From contig NC_016818.1 of assembly GCF_000241955.1 (NCBI RefSeq), positions 4,216,001-4,280,000 of the forward strand: a DNA stretch of 64,000 nucleotides. Reading direction: 5' to 3'. Shown here piece after piece: positions 39,975 through 53,251 of this stretch (within the stretch, counting starts at the first letter, position 1; each line of letters starts with the position of its first letter). The position numbers and the translations under genes were made by a program. The DNA is from Rahnella aquatilis CIP 78.65 = ATCC 33071 (GTDB lineage Bacteria; Pseudomonadota; Gammaproteobacteria; Enterobacterales; Enterobacteriaceae). The notes beneath the pieces were generated by a model. The model worked only from the letters and a program-made list of their open reading frames with translations. It did no database searches and had not been told where the DNA came from.

Positions 39975-41405
39975 TTATTTAACAAATATCACCGGAGCCG
40001 GATTACCGACTTCATTTTCCTGCTCGCGGGCAATATCCCCGCTGCGTTTCGCCAGATCAGTCTGGATATGGTTCATCGTGGCATCATCGAGCTTGTAGAA
40101 ACGGGCCAGGAAATAGAGGATCAGATACGATACTGAAGGCCCAACGGTCAGCAGGCCAATGATGCCGGTAGTTGCCAGCGCAGTCTGTGTTTCTGCACCC
40201 GCATGATAGCCAAACCAGCCCAGTGAAAAGCCAACAAATGCCCCCGCAAAGGCCATACCCAGTTTTAACGCGAACAGATTGCCGGAGAAAGACAGCCCGG
40301 TGATCCGCCGGCCTGTTTTCCACTCACCATAATCCGCCGCATTCGCCATCATGTTCCATTTAAACGGCTGGTACATCTGGTGTAAAAAACCAATGATGAA
40401 ATACAGCGGGAAAATAACCGGCAGGAATTTCGGCGGGACAAAAAACATCACTACACCCGCAAGAACCAGCAGCAGATTGATATTCTTAAACATCGTCAGC
40501 GTGCTAAACCGTTTGGCAAAGTACCCCGCCGCTATTGCCCCAAATATCGTGCCGACTACGCTGGTCGTGATAAACGTACTTTTCATCGCCGTGCCACTGA
40601 CCAGACTCTGCCCCTTATCCAGCATCAGATACGTCGCGTAATACAATGTCGCGGAACTGCGCATCACCCCAGCCATACTGGAGAAAAAGGTGATGATGGC
40701 GACAATACGCCACTGATCGTTCGACAGCAGATTTTTCAAATCGCTGAGCACGGATACCTGACGGGTATCCTCCGCCGTGATCCGTTCTTTGGTGAAACAA
40801 AAACAGAACACCAGCATACAAACAGCAATCACGCCCATTACCGCCATCGTCGCCTGGTAACCGACCTGCAGATTTTCTTTACCGAAATAATCCACCAGCC
40901 ACAACGTGCCGACAGAAACCAGTAAACCAGCCAGAGATGAAATCGTGAACCGATAGGATTGCGCAGACAGCCGGTCTTTATCATCCGTGGTAATCACGCC
41001 GCCCAGTGCGCAGTACGGAATATTGATAAAGGTGTAACACAGCATCAGCAATGAATAAGTAATGTAGGCGTAAAGCAGTTTTCCGGAATGACCGAAATCA
41101 GGCGTGGTGAAGGTCATTACTGCCAGCACGGCATAAGGAATGGCAAACCAAATCAGCCACGGGCGAAAATGCCCCCAGCGGGTTTGCACGCGGTCCGCGA
41201 CAATGCCGGTTAGCGGATCGCTGACGGCATCCAGAATGCGCGTAACCAGAAACATTACTCCGACAGCGGCGGCGGAGAGCCCGTAGATATCGGTATAAAA
41301 GTACGTCAGAAACATCGTGACGGAGGAATAAACGATCCCGCAAGCGGCGTCACCCATACCAAAACCGAGTTTTTCTAGAACAGACAATTTCTTTACGGCT
41401 GCCAT
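39975..41405 (-). CDS. GPH family sugar:cation symporter (YagG/XynT/MelB type)
   Basis: 476 residues, about 12 membrane helices. Seen: start LEKLGFGMGDAACGIVYSSV, the GPH signatures DAVSDPLTGIVADRVQTRWGHFRPWL near 55-80 and NAADYGEWKTGRRITGLSFSGNLFALKLG near 358-386. Likely imports short xylosides or arabinosides for the GH43 enzyme that follows. Start chosen at MAAVKKL (TGGAG upstream); an ATG six codons earlier is possible. Confidence 0.93.
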   Translation of the reverse strand: MAAVKKLSVLEKLGFGMGDAACGIVYSSVTMFLTYFYTDIYGLSAAAVGVMFLVTRILDAVSDPLTGIVADRVQTRWGHFRPWLIWFAIPYAVLAVMTFTTPDFGHSGKLLYAYITYSLLMLCYTFINIPYCALGGVITTDDKDRLSAQSYRFTISSLAGLLVSVGTLWLVDYFGKENLQVGYQATMAVMGVIAVCMLVFCFCFTKERITAEDTRQVSVLSDLKNLLSNDQWRIVAIITFFSSMAGVMRSSATLYYATYLMLDKGQSLVSGTAMKSTFITTSVVGTIFGAIAAGYFAKRFSTLTMFKNINLLLVLAGVVMFFVPPKFLPVIFPLYFIIGFLHQMYQPFKWNMMANAADYGEWKTGRRITGLSFSGNLFALKLGMAFAGAFVGFSLGWFGYHAGAETQTALATTGIIGLLTVGPSVSYLILYFLARFYKLDDATMNHIQTDLAKRSGDIAREQENEVGNPAPVIFVK

Positions 41406-41559
41406 AATCTGGCTCCAAGTCATGAGGTAGAATATCTTTCAGAATTGGTATGTTAACTTTTGGCAGGTGTATTGAATTTAACCATATTTTGCATATGGTT
41501 TATGAAATTTACCAAACGAGAGGCTTCTCACAAAGGAAGGGGTTGAGCAGAAATAAAAA

Positions 41560-41586
41560 AGGCCGCTTCATTCAGCAGCCCTTTTG
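41560..41586 (-). terminator. Terminator of rraB
   Basis: On the minus strand, GGGCTGC-TGAATGAA-GCGGCC followed by TTTTTTATTT, 20 bp after the rraB stop; one G-U pair in the stem. Confidence 0.65.
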
Positions 41587-41604
41587 TTTCAGATTCAGAA
41601 AGAA

Positions 41605-42030
41605 TTAATGACGTTTTCCGTCATCATCTTCATCAACAAAATCTTCGTCTTCGCCGTCTTCACCTTCTTCGTCGTCATCGCCTTCGAAGTAAGTGCCCCA
41701 GCCGTCATAGCTGACGCCGTTGGCTTCGGCCAGGTTCATCAGTTGCTCAACCTGCGTGTCGATCAGTTCCGCTTTCAACGCGATTTCACTGATGACGTCG
41801 CAACACATCACAACAGAGCCGTCTTCCACTTCCAGCTCTTCAGCATCAGTGACTTCATAACCCAGTTTGAAAGCTTCGACTGCCGCTTTCTCCAGAACTT
41901 CAAATTTCTCTGAAGATAAATGGTGTTCGATAGTGTAAAGCGCGTCAGGATCACTGCCATCATCCAGCAGTTCTTCGATGATTAAGCGAGTCTCTTCACG
42001 TTGTTCTTCCAGCAATTCACGGTTTGCCAT
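41605..42030 (-). CDS. rraB: Ribonuclease E activity regulator RraB
   Basis: 141 residues (E. coli 138). Binds the C-terminal half of RNase E and lowers mRNA turnover. Seen: [43 protein letters not shown], and the strongly acidic tail [11 protein letters not shown]. Start at [10 protein letters not shown]; an in-frame ATG six codons upstream is less likely. Divergent from argI, as in E. coli. Confidence 0.96.
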   Translation of the reverse strand: MANRELLEEQREETRLIIEELLDDGSDPDALYTIEHHLSSEKFEVLEKAAVEAFKLGYEVTDAEELEVEDGSVVMCCDVISEIALKAELIDTQVEQLMNLAEANGVSYDGWGTYFEGDDDEEGEDGEDEDFVDEDDDGKRH

Positions 42031-42128
42031 ATCTCTGTCCTCAATCAATGTGACGTTTGTACGCTATTTTCACACACCGCAGGGCGCGTCTCCACTATAA
42101 ACGACAAAGTTTTTACTGTGGGGTTGTA

Positions 42129-42168
42129 TTTGCATATTCATACAGTTAAATTGAATTTAAATTCAATC
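42129..42168. promoter_or_regulatory. Tandem ARG boxes (ArgR operator) upstream of argI
   Basis: TTGAATTTAAATTCAAT (42151-42167) is an almost perfect 18-bp ARG box, and TTTGCATATTCATAC (42129-42143) is a second, weaker one about 3 bp away. Two boxes at this spacing bind an ArgR hexamer and repress argI when arginine is plentiful. Confidence 0.85.
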
Positions 42169-42198
42169 CGAAATGCTTACGCGCTATGGAGCGACATC

Positions 42199-43206
42199 AT
42201 GAGTTTGTTGAGTAAACGTCATTTTCTCAGGTTACTGGATTTTACCCCGTCAGAGATTTCGTCACTGCTGAAACTCTCCGCAGAATTAAAAGCCGCTAAG
42301 AAGAACGGCACCGAAAAAGCCAGCCTGCAAGGCAAAAACATCGCGCTCATCTTCGAAAAAGACTCTACCCGCACCCGATGCTCTTTCGAAGTTGCCGCCT
42401 ACGATCAGGGGGCAAAAGTCACCTATCTCGGCCCAAGTGGCAGCCAGATCGGCCATAAAGAATCGATGAAAGATACCGCCCGCGTCCTCGGGCGGATGTA
42501 CGACGGTATTCAGTATCGCGGTTACGGGCAGGATAAAGTGGAAATCCTGGCGCAATACGCCGGTGTACCGGTATGGAATGGCTTAACCAACGAATTCCAC
42601 CCGACGCAGTTACTGGCTGATCTGCTGACCATGCAGGAACACCTGCCGGGCAAACCGCTGAAAGGTATGCGCCTGGCCTATCTGGGGGACACCCGTAATA
42701 ATATGGGGAATTCCCTGCTGGAGGCCGCGGCGTTATGTGGCCTGGATTTGCGCCTTGTCGCACCTTCGGCCTGCTGGCCGGAAGCGGAACTGGTCGCCAC
42801 CTGTGAGCATCTGGCGAAAGAAAATGGCGGCAGCATCACCCTGACCGAAGATATCGCGACCGGTGTGAAAGATGCCGACTTCCTTTACACCGACGTCTGG
42901 GTTTCCATGGGTGAGCCAAAAGAAGTCTGGAAAGAGCGCATTAACCTGCTGCGTCATTATCAGGTAAACAGCGCGATGCTGGCGCTGACCGGCAACCCGC
43001 AGGTGAAATTCCTGCACTGCCTGCCGGCATTTCATGATGACCAGACCACGCTTGGTAAACAAATGGCGGAGGAGTACGGCCTGCACGGCGGCATGGAAGT
43101 CACCGATGACGTCTTTGAATCGAGCCACAGCGTGGTGTTCGATCAGGCGGAAAACCGTCTGCACACCATCAAAGCGGTGATGGTGGCCACCCTCGGTCAC
43201 GACTGA
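42199..43206 (+). CDS. argI: Anabolic ornithine carbamoyltransferase
   Basis: 335 residues. Makes citrulline from ornithine and carbamoyl phosphate in arginine synthesis. Seen: the carbamoyl-phosphate loop [10 protein letters not shown] near 55, [20 protein letters not shown] near 125-145, the ornithine loop in VWVSMGE near 230, and [11 protein letters not shown] near 270. Named anabolic because it is controlled by ARG boxes and lies next to rraB as in E. coli, unlike the arc operon paralogue at 48.5 kb, which it closely resembles. Confidence 0.95.
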   Translation: MSLLSKRHFLRLLDFTPSEISSLLKLSAELKAAKKNGTEKASLQGKNIALIFEKDSTRTRCSFEVAAYDQGAKVTYLGPSGSQIGHKESMKDTARVLGRMYDGIQYRGYGQDKVEILAQYAGVPVWNGLTNEFHPTQLLADLLTMQEHLPGKPLKGMRLAYLGDTRNNMGNSLLEAAALCGLDLRLVAPSACWPEAELVATCEHLAKENGGSITLTEDIATGVKDADFLYTDVWVSMGEPKEVWKERINLLRHYQVNSAMLALTGNPQVKFLHCLPAFHDDQTTLGKQMAEEYGLHGGMEVTDDVFESSHSVVFDQAENRLHTIKAVMVATLGHD

Positions 43207-43367
43207 TTCTCTCCCGGCGTGCAGCAAGGATAAACTTCCTGTACGCCGCAATCTTTACATCATTTTGCACTTTATCCCGCCCGTTCCCGCCAGAAGCCCG
43301 CATTTTCAGCTAACCTTTTTAGAGTGCTTTCATCAAAAAAAACAAAAATGCAGAAGAAGGAACCGAT

Positions 43368-46308
<2,941 letters not shown>

Positions 46309-47529
46309 ATGAAACGGCATTATGTAGGATCCGAAATAGGCCAACTTCGCAGTGTAATGCTTCACCGGCCAAATTTAAGTTTACAGCGACTCACCCCCTC
46401 GAATTGCCAGGAGTTATTATTCGATGACGTGCTTTCCGTTGAGCGCGCCGGGAAAGAACATGACGTTTTCAGCGAGACCTTGCGCCAGCAAGGGGTGGAA
46501 GTTTTATTGCTGACTGACCTGCTGACAGAAACCCTCGATAACCGCGAGGCCAAAGACTGGCTGCTCAGCCGGCAGATCTCGGATTACCGGCTGGGGCCGC
46601 AATTTGCCGAAGAAATTCGGGGCTGGCTGGCCGATCTTCCTCACCGGCAAACGGCCCGGTTTATGAGTGGCGGATTAACATACAGTGAAATTCCCGATAC
46701 TTTTCATAATATGGTCACGGATACGCATCAGCTAAATGACTTTGTGATTAAGCCTTTACCCAATCATTTATTTACCCGTGACACTTCCTGCTGGATATAT
46801 AACGGCGTATCGGTCAATCCGATGGCAAAAGAAGCACGTAAACGGGAAACCAATAATTTACGTGCCATATATCGCTGGCATCCGCACTTTACCGATAACG
46901 AATTTATTACTTACTTTGGCAACGACGAATTTAATTACGACCACGCCACGCTGGAAGGCGGCGATGTTTTAGTCATTGGCCGTGGCGCAGTATTAATAGG
47001 TTTATCGGAACGCACGACTCCGCAAGGTGTGGAATTCCTCGCACGTTCACTGTTCAAACATCAGCAGGCCACCAAAGTGATTGTGCTGCAATTACCGAAA
47101 CACCGCTCCTGCATGCACCTTGATACTGTCATGACACATATCGATCTGGACACTTTCTCGGTGTATCCGGAAGTGGTGCGCGACACCACTTTGTGCTGGA
47201 CGCTCACCGACAATGGTCACGGCGGCCTGCGCCGCACCGAAGAGCCGCAGTTCGTCCGGGCAATCGGCAAAGCGCTGGGCATTGACGACATCAAACTCAT
47301 CACCACCGGCGGCGACAGTTTTGAAGCCGAACGCGAACAGTGGAATGACGCCAATAACGTGCTGACCGTGCGTCCCGGCGTGGTCATCGGCTACGAGCGC
47401 AACACCCGGACTAACGAAAAATACGACAAGGCCGGGATCACCGTGCTCCCCATTCCGGGCGATGAACTGGGCAGAGGCCGCGGCGGCGCGCGCTGCATGA
47501 GTTGCCCGCTTGAACGCGACGACATCTGA
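46309..47529 (+). CDS. arcA: Arginine deiminase
   Basis: 406 residues. Hydrolyses arginine to citrulline and ammonia, the first step of the ADI pathway (ATP yield and acid resistance). Seen: [50 protein letters not shown], the catalytic histidine in [10 protein letters not shown] near 275, and the catalytic cysteine in [10 protein letters not shown] at the C-terminus. The start at 46309 has AAAAGGG upstream; the longer frame adds 43 residues without support. First gene of arcACB-arcD-argR. Confidence 0.97.
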   Translation: MKRHYVGSEIGQLRSVMLHRPNLSLQRLTPSNCQELLFDDVLSVERAGKEHDVFSETLRQQGVEVLLLTDLLTETLDNREAKDWLLSRQISDYRLGPQFAEEIRGWLADLPHRQTARFMSGGLTYSEIPDTFHNMVTDTHQLNDFVIKPLPNHLFTRDTSCWIYNGVSVNPMAKEARKRETNNLRAIYRWHPHFTDNEFITYFGNDEFNYDHATLEGGDVLVIGRGAVLIGLSERTTPQGVEFLARSLFKHQQATKVIVLQLPKHRSCMHLDTVMTHIDLDTFSVYPEVVRDTTLCWTLTDNGHGGLRRTEEPQFVRAIGKALGIDDIKLITTGGDSFEAEREQWNDANNVLTVRPGVVIGYERNTRTNEKYDKAGITVLPIPGDELGRGRGGARCMSCPLERDDI

Positions 47530-47551
47530 TCATCTATACCGGGAAAATTTC

Positions 47552-48463
47552 ATGAACAAACCTGTTCTGGTTGTCGCCCTTGGCGGCAATGCATTGTTGC
47601 GCCGTGGCGAACCGCTCGAAGCCGAACTGCAGCGCAACAACATCCGTCTGGCGGCCGAAACGCTGGCTGCGCTATGCCTGAAATGGCGCGTCGTGCTGGT
47701 GCACGGCAACGGTCCGCAGGTCGGATTACTGGCGCTGCAAAACAGCGCGTATCCGGCCGTCGCCCCCTACCCGCTCGATATTCTGGTGGCACAAACACAG
47801 GGGATGATCGGCTATCTGCTGCAACAGGCGCTGAAAAATTGCCTGCCTGAAGGCCGCGTCTGCACTCTGCTGACACAGGTGGAAGTCAGCCTGCGGGATC
47901 CGGCATTTGGCAACCCGACAAAATACATCGGTCCGGTCTACACGCAGGCGCAATCGGCGGATCTGGCTGCCGAAAAAGGCTGGGCGATGAAACCTGACGG
48001 ACCGCATTTCCGCCGCGTGGTCGCCTCTCCTCAGCCGCAGCGCATCCTCGAGATTGATGCCATCCGTGCCTTACTGGAAAAGCACTATCTGGTCATCTGT
48101 AACGGCGGCGGCGGTGTGCCGGTTCATCAGACCGCCGACGGGCTGGAAGGCGTGGAAGCCGTGATAGACAAAGACCTTTCGGCGGCGCTGCTGGCGCGTC
48201 AGTTACAGGCCGACGCACTGCTGATCCTGACCGATGCCGATGCGGTGTACCTCGGCTGGGGCACGCCAGAGCAACGTCCGCTGCATCAAATCACCACACG
48301 GGATCTCGCGGGTATGACTTTCGACGCAGGCTCCATGGGGCCGAAAGTTAATGCGGCCTGCCAGTTTGTCGATGCCTGCCACGGGCTGGCGGGGATCGGC
48401 GCTCTGCAAGAGGGTGAGGCCATTCTGGCCGGTCTGAAAGGCACCTGTATCCGCGCGGAATAA
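47552..48463 (+). CDS. arcC: Carbamate kinase
   Basis: 303 residues. Makes ATP from carbamoyl phosphate and ADP, the energy-yielding last step of the ADI pathway. Seen: VVALGGNALLRRGEPLE at the start, VLVHGNGPQVGLLALQN near 50, KKYLGP-like KYIGPVYT near 130, VICNGGGGVPV near 183-193, and VIDKDLSAALLARQLQADALLILTDADAV near 207-235. Starts 22 bp after arcA. Confidence 0.97.
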   Translation: MNKPVLVVALGGNALLRRGEPLEAELQRNNIRLAAETLAALCLKWRVVLVHGNGPQVGLLALQNSAYPAVAPYPLDILVAQTQGMIGYLLQQALKNCLPEGRVCTLLTQVEVSLRDPAFGNPTKYIGPVYTQAQSADLAAEKGWAMKPDGPHFRRVVASPQPQRILEIDAIRALLEKHYLVICNGGGGVPVHQTADGLEGVEAVIDKDLSAALLARQLQADALLILTDADAVYLGWGTPEQRPLHQITTRDLAGMTFDAGSMGPKVNAACQFVDACHGLAGIGALQEGEAILAGLKGTCIRAE

Positions 48464-48499
48464 CCCGCATTCTCCTCTCATTATTTCAGGATAATCATT

Positions 48500-49507
48500 A
48501 TGTCTGGCACATTGAAAAATCGTCATTTCCTTAAACTGCTCGACTTCACGCCGGAAGAAATTCAGCAACTGATCAAGCTGGCGCGGGCACTGAAAAACGA
48601 TAAGCAAACAGGTCAGGAACGTCCCTGTCTGCACGGAAAAAATATTGCGCTGATCTTTGAGAAAACCTCCACCCGCACACGTTGTGCATTTGAGGTGGCC
48701 GCTTTCGATCAGGGGGCGCACGTCACCTACCTCGGCCCTGGCGGCAGCCAGATCGGGCACAAAGAATCCATGAAAGACACCGCCCGCGTGCTGGGGCGAA
48801 TGTACGACGGCATCGAATACCGGGGTTTTGCACAGAAGATTGTGGAGGAACTGGCGGAATTCTCCGGCGTACCGGTATGGAACGGGCTGACCGACGAGTT
48901 TCATCCGACCCAGATCCTCGCCGACCTGATGACCATGCTTGAGCATTCGCCGGGGAAAAATCTCTGCCAGATCAGCTTCGCTTATCTGGGTGATGCCCGA
49001 AACAATATGGGCAATTCCCTGATGGTCGGCGCAGCGAAAATGGGGATGGATATCCGTCTGGTGGCGCCAAAATCCTTCTGGCCGGAAGAGGCCCTGGTCA
49101 CTCTCTGCCGTGATATCGCCCGCACGACGGGGGCCCGCATTCTGCTCACGGAACACGTTGATGAGGGCGTAAAAGGCGTCGATTTCCTTTACACCGATGT
49201 CTGGGTGTCGATGGGCGAAGCGAAAAGCGCCTGGGCAGAACGTATCAGCCTGATGAGCCCGTATCAGGTTAATGCTGCCGTCCTCCGCGCCACCGGCAAT
49301 CCTGACGTCAAATTCATGCACTGCCTGCCCGCATTTCATAACGCAGAAACCACACTCGGCAAAGAACTGGAAATCACTTACGGCATGCAAGGGCTGGAAG
49401 TGACGGATGACGTTTTTGAGTCCGCGCATTCCATTGTGTTTGATGAAGCCGAAAACCGTATGCACACCATAAAAGCGGTCATGGTCGCCACGCTTGGCGA
49501 TGACTAA
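48500..49507 (+). CDS. arcB: Catabolic ornithine carbamoyltransferase
   Basis: 335 residues. Splits citrulline with phosphate into ornithine and carbamoyl phosphate, feeding carbamate kinase. Seen: [11 protein letters not shown] near 55, [17 protein letters not shown] near 160, [16 protein letters not shown], and [12 protein letters not shown] near 270. Assigned catabolic because it is embedded between arcC and the antiporter gene; the sequence is strongly similar to argI at 42.2 kb, a duplication shared with Salmonella. Confidence 0.95.
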   Translation: MSGTLKNRHFLKLLDFTPEEIQQLIKLARALKNDKQTGQERPCLHGKNIALIFEKTSTRTRCAFEVAAFDQGAHVTYLGPGGSQIGHKESMKDTARVLGRMYDGIEYRGFAQKIVEELAEFSGVPVWNGLTDEFHPTQILADLMTMLEHSPGKNLCQISFAYLGDARNNMGNSLMVGAAKMGMDIRLVAPKSFWPEEALVTLCRDIARTTGARILLTEHVDEGVKGVDFLYTDVWVSMGEAKSAWAERISLMSPYQVNAAVLRATGNPDVKFMHCLPAFHNAETTLGKELEITYGMQGLEVTDDVFESAHSIVFDEAENRMHTIKAVMVATLGDD

Positions 49508-49514
49508 GCCCTTT

Positions 49515-49544
49515 GCGTGAAGGTGTTTTACCTTCACGCTTTTC
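49515..49544 (+). terminator. Strong hairpin between arcB and the antiporter gene
   Basis: A perfect 10-bp stem GCGTGAAGGT/ACCTTCACGC with a GTTTT loop and TTTT after it, 8 bp behind arcB. It may act as a partial terminator or an mRNA stabiliser that sets less antiporter than enzyme. Confidence 0.7.
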
Positions 49545-49559
49545 TTAAGGATTACGTTC

Positions 49560-50963
49560 ATGCGTACATTCAAATTTCCTTCTGCCTACACCATTCTCTT
49601 TATTCTCATCGCTCTGGTCGCCGGTCTGAGCTGGGTCATCCCCGCCGGTCAGTACGACATGGCGATGAATGCCGGGCTGGGTAAAGATGTCCCGGTCGCC
49701 GGTACTTATCATCCGGTCAGCGGCAACCCGCAGGGGCTGGTGGATATTTTCCTCGCGCCCGTTGATGGTCTGTATAACCACACCACCGGTCAGGCTGGCG
49801 CAATTGATGTCGCCTTATTTATTCTCATCATTGGCGGTTTCCTGGGGATCGTGACCAAAACCGGCGCAATTGACGCCGGGATTGAACGGGTCACCGTCCG
49901 TCTGAAGGACAAAGAAGAGTGGATGATCCCGATCCTGATGGCCCTGTTCGCCGCTGGTGGCACTATTTACGGCATGGCCGAAGAATCGTTGCCGTTTTAC
50001 ACCCTGCTGGTGCCGGTCATGATGGCTGCCCGTTTCGATCCGCTGGTGGCCGCCGCTACCGTACTGCTGGGCGCCGGGATTGGCACGCTCGGTTCGACAA
50101 TCAATCCTTTCGCCACGGTGATTGCCGCCAATGCCGCCGGGATCCCGTTTACTCACGGCATCGGTCTGCGCGTCGCCATCCTGATCATCGGCTGGCTGAT
50201 CTGCGTGATCTGGGTGATGCGCTATGCCCGTAAAGTGCGCCGCGATCCCTCGCTTTCCATCGTCGCCGATCAGTGGGAAAGCAACCGTGCCCATTTTCTC
50301 GGCAACCGCAGCGAAGAACTGCTGCCTTTTACCGGCGTGCGCAAAATCATCCTGCTGATCTTCGCGCTGGCTTTTGTGGTGATGATTTATGGCGTATCGG
50401 TAAAGGGCTGGTGGATGGGGGAAATTTCCGGCGTTTTCCTTGCCGCAGCGATCCTCACAGGTCTGATTGCCCGCATGAGTGAGGAAGAACTGACTTCAAC
50501 ATTCATTGATGGCGCACGCGACCTGCTTGGCGTGGCGCTGATCATCGGCATTGCCCGTGGCATCGTAGTGATCATGGATAACGGCATGATTACTCATACT
50601 ATTTTGCACAGCGCCGAAGGTATGGTTTCCGGGTTGTCCAGCATGCTGTTCATCAATGTCATGTTCCTGCTTGAAGTGGTGCTGTCATTTCTGGTGCCCT
50701 CGTCATCCGGTCTGGCGGTGATGACCATGCCGATCATGGCGCCTCTCGCCGATTTCGCTCACGTCGGGCGTGAACTGGTGGTGACCGCTTATCAGTCGGC
50801 ATCCGGGCTGGTGAATCTGGTCACGCCGACCTCCGCCGTGGTCATGGGCGGTCTGGCGATCGCGCGGGTGCCCTATATCCGCTGGCTGAAGTGGGTTGCG
50901 CCATTGATGGGGATTTTACTGGTATTGCTGATGTTCGCGTTAAGTCTCGGTTCTTTGATTTAA
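49560..50963 (+). CDS. arcD: YfcC/ArcD-like basic amino acid antiporter
   Basis: 467 residues, about 11-12 membrane helices, PF03606 (YfcC/DcuC-like) family. Seen: VIPAGQYDM, GGTIYGMAEESLPFYTLLVPVM, GAGIGTLGSTINPFATVIAANAAGIPF and the C-terminal SGLVNLVTPTSAVVMGGLAIARVPYIRW. In this operon it is best explained as the arginine/ornithine exchanger; it is not of the APC-type ArcD family, so the symbol is a functional label. Conserved at this position in Salmonella. Confidence 0.85.
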   Translation: MRTFKFPSAYTILFILIALVAGLSWVIPAGQYDMAMNAGLGKDVPVAGTYHPVSGNPQGLVDIFLAPVDGLYNHTTGQAGAIDVALFILIIGGFLGIVTKTGAIDAGIERVTVRLKDKEEWMIPILMALFAAGGTIYGMAEESLPFYTLLVPVMMAARFDPLVAAATVLLGAGIGTLGSTINPFATVIAANAAGIPFTHGIGLRVAILIIGWLICVIWVMRYARKVRRDPSLSIVADQWESNRAHFLGNRSEELLPFTGVRKIILLIFALAFVVMIYGVSVKGWWMGEISGVFLAAAILTGLIARMSEEELTSTFIDGARDLLGVALIIGIARGIVVIMDNGMITHTILHSAEGMVSGLSSMLFINVMFLLEVVLSFLVPSSSGLAVMTMPIMAPLADFAHVGRELVVTAYQSASGLVNLVTPTSAVVMGGLAIARVPYIRWLKWVAPLMGILLVLLMFALSLGSLI

Positions 50964-51024
50964 GTCTTTGTAGAAAATGATTTTTTTGCCATGTTGACGT
51001 CCTTTATTTACCGGAAATATGACC

Positions 51025-51531
51025 ATGAAAAGAACATTACCTACACTTGAAAAAGAACATCAGCAACTGATCCTCTGCCATCAGCTTATTGCCAGCCGAC
51101 ATTTTTCATCACAGGAGGAACTGCGTCAGGAACTCCAGCGCGCGGGATACAAAAATATCGGTCAGTCCACCATTTCACAGTTGCTGAAAACGCTGGGTGT
51201 CGTGAAGGTGCAGAACGCCAAAGGCAAAAAGATTTACGCCCTGAATGAGCAGTCTCAGTTCACTCCCGATGCCCAAAGGCCGGTAAACGAAATGGTCACC
51301 GATGTGGATCATAATCCTCAGTTTGTGGTGGTGCATGTCATGCCGGGATATGGTCGCGCCGTGGGCAGGATAATCGATCATCACCGGTTGCCGGAGGTTC
51401 TCGGGGTGATTGCCTCGAGTACTACCGTATTGGTGGCTCCCCGGGAAACGACGGAACTGGACAGGGTATGCAGGATAATCAGGCGCATACTGGCGATTAA
51501 AGAAAACCACGGCAGCAACCGTTTGCCTTAG
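51025..51531 (+). CDS. ArgR-family regulator of the arginine deiminase operon
   Basis: 168 residues. An N-terminal winged helix (FSSQEELRQELQRAGYKNIGQSTISQLLKTLGVVKV near 30-65) and a C-terminal arginine-binding oligomerisation domain (VIASSTTVLVAPRE near 128-141 holds the ligand region, though it is GVIASSTTVL where ArgR has GTIAGDDTIF, so the aspartate pair is missing). This is a second, diverged ArgR, in the position of the Salmonella ADI-operon regulator. Start at 51025 with GGAA 8 nt before; 51019 is possible. Confidence 0.85.
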   Translation: MKRTLPTLEKEHQQLILCHQLIASRHFSSQEELRQELQRAGYKNIGQSTISQLLKTLGVVKVQNAKGKKIYALNEQSQFTPDAQRPVNEMVTDVDHNPQFVVVHVMPGYGRAVGRIIDHHRLPEVLGVIASSTTVLVAPRETTELDRVCRIIRRILAIKENHGSNRLP

Positions 51532-51597
51532 GCCATTTTTCCGCTTGATGTCGTCAATCACCCGCGTATAATGCGCCACAATTTGTCGGGAGAACCC

Positions 51598-51711
51598 ATG
51601 AACAATCGCCAGGTTTTGTGCTCAGATGATCGACCAAACACCGTGCCATCAGGCAGCCCGCTGCCGTTGTTCTTCCGTGGTATTACCGTTTTACTGAAAG
51701 CCCCTCATTGA
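51598..51711 (+). CDS. pyrL: pyrBI operon leader peptide
   Basis: A 37-codon frame with GGGAG 6 nt upstream. The stop lies inside the attenuator hairpin, the arrangement by which a closely following ribosome prevents termination. The peptide itself differs from E. coli PyrL except for the FF near the middle. Confidence 0.8.
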   Translation: MNNRQVLCSDDRPNTVPSGSPLPLFFRGITVLLKAPH

Positions 51712-51725
51712 GGGGCTTTTTTTTG
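51698..51725 (+). promoter_or_regulatory. pyrBI attenuator (UTP-sensitive terminator)
   Basis: AAAGCCCCTCA-TTG-AGGGGCTTT followed by eight T. With the overlapping pyrL this is the classic UTP-sensing attenuator: low UTP slows polymerase, the ribosome catches up and blocks the hairpin. Confidence 0.9.
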
Positions 51726-51776
51726 TCCGGAATTTGAGCGCCACACTTTTTACGCGTAAAGAACAGGAGAATGACT

Positions 51777-52712
51777 ATGGCCAATCCGCTGTATCAGAAA
51801 GATATCATTTCCATCAACGATCTCAGCCGCGAAGAGCTGGAACTGGTACTCGATACCGCTGCCAGCCTGAAAGCCAACCCGCAGCCTGAATTGCTGAAAC
51901 ACAAAGTGATCGCCAGTTGTTTCTTCGAAGCCTCAACCCGCACACGCCTGTCATTTGAAACGTCAATGCATCGTCTGGGTGCCTCGGTGGTGGGTTTCTC
52001 CGACAGCAGCAACACGTCGCTCGGTAAAAAAGGCGAAACGCTGGCCGATACCATTTCGGTTATCAGCACCTACGTCGATGCGATTGTGATGCGCCATCCG
52101 CAGGAAGGTGCGGCGCGTCTGGCGACCGAGTTCTCCGGCGGTATTCCGGTACTGAACGCCGGTGACGGTGCAAACCAGCACCCGACGCAAACCTTGCTGG
52201 ATCTGTTCACCATTCAGGAAACGCAGGGGCGTCTCGACAACATCAAAATCGCCATGGTCGGCGACCTGAAATATGGCCGCACGGTGCATTCCCTGGCGCA
52301 GGCACTGGCGAAATTTAACGGCAACCGCTTTTACTTTATCGCACCGGACGCGCTGGCGATGCCGGGATATATCCTGGCGTTACTGGAAGAAAAAGGCATC
52401 GAATACAGCCTGCACAGCAGCATTGATGAAGTGGTCTCTGAAATCGACATTCTGTACATGACCCGCGTGCAGAAAGAGCGTCTGGATCCGTCGGAATACG
52501 CCAACGTGAAAGCGCAGTTTGTCCTGCGGGCTGCCGATCTGACCCATGCTCAGCCGCACCTGAAAGTGCTCCACCCGCTGCCGCGTATCGACGAAATCAC
52601 GCCGGATGTCGATAAAACGCCTTATGCCTGGTATTTCCAGCAGGCCGGTAACGGCATTTTTGCGCGTCAGGCTTTGCTGGCGCTGGTTCTGAACGCAGAC
52701 ACTGCACAGTAA
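51777..52712 (+). CDS. pyrB: Aspartate carbamoyltransferase catalytic subunit
   Basis: 311 residues, the E. coli length. Condenses aspartate with carbamoyl phosphate, the committed step of pyrimidine synthesis. Seen: [17 protein letters not shown] near 52, [17 protein letters not shown] near 128-144, [14 protein letters not shown] near 165 and HPLPRIDEI near 265. Start at [11 protein letters not shown] with AGGAGA upstream; an ATG two codons earlier is less favoured. Confidence 0.98.
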   Translation: MANPLYQKDIISINDLSREELELVLDTAASLKANPQPELLKHKVIASCFFEASTRTRLSFETSMHRLGASVVGFSDSSNTSLGKKGETLADTISVISTYVDAIVMRHPQEGAARLATEFSGGIPVLNAGDGANQHPTQTLLDLFTIQETQGRLDNIKIAMVGDLKYGRTVHSLAQALAKFNGNRFYFIAPDALAMPGYILALLEEKGIEYSLHSSIDEVVSEIDILYMTRVQKERLDPSEYANVKAQFVLRAADLTHAQPHLKVLHPLPRIDEITPDVDKTPYAWYFQQAGNGIFARQALLALVLNADTAQ

Positions 52713-52731
52713 ACTTGAGGAGAAAAAAATT

Positions 52732-53196
52732 ATGACACACGACAACAAACTTCAGGTTGAAGCCATCAAATGCGGTACGGTCATCGACCATATCCCGGCG
52801 CAGGTCGGCTTTAAATTATTGTCTCTGTTCAAATTTACCCAAACGGAGCAGCGCGTGACCGTCGGCCTGAACCTGCCTTCAGGCGAGCTGGGTCGTAAAG
52901 ACATCATCAAAATTGAAAACACCTTTCTGACCGACGAACAGGTCAATCAGCTGGCAGTGTATGCCCCGCGTGCAACGGTAAACCGCATCGACAATTATGA
53001 CGTGGTGAAAAAACTGATGCCAACGCTGCCGAACCGTATCGTCGGCGTTCTGCGCTGCCCGAACGGCAACTGCATCAGCCGTTTTGAACCGGTGGATTCC
53101 AGCTTCGCGGTGAAACAACGTGCGGACGGTGTGCATCTGAAATGCAAATACTGCGAGAAAGAGTTTGAGCATCAGGTGGTGCTGAACAATGATTAA
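52732..53196 (+). CDS. pyrI: Aspartate carbamoyltransferase regulatory subunit
   Basis: 154 residues. Binds CTP (inhibitor) and ATP (activator) and holds the PyrB trimers together. Seen: [25 protein letters not shown] and the zinc site CPNGNC...CKYCEKEF near 110-145. 19 bp after pyrB with GAGG before the start. Confidence 0.98.
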   Translation: MTHDNKLQVEAIKCGTVIDHIPAQVGFKLLSLFKFTQTEQRVTVGLNLPSGELGRKDIIKIENTFLTDEQVNQLAVYAPRATVNRIDNYDVVKKLMPTLPNRIVGVLRCPNGNCISRFEPVDSSFAVKQRADGVHLKCKYCEKEFEHQVVLNND

Positions 53197-53251
53197 GCCT
53201 TTATACTGAGGGATAATTTTTTATTCACCTTAACTCAAATCAGGAGACATT

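Noticed and set aside
48203..49573. 456-residue open frame opposite arcB
   Set aside because: Shadow of arcB; similar long mirrors occur opposite argI and the PTS glucosidase, and vanish as genes when family evidence is considered.
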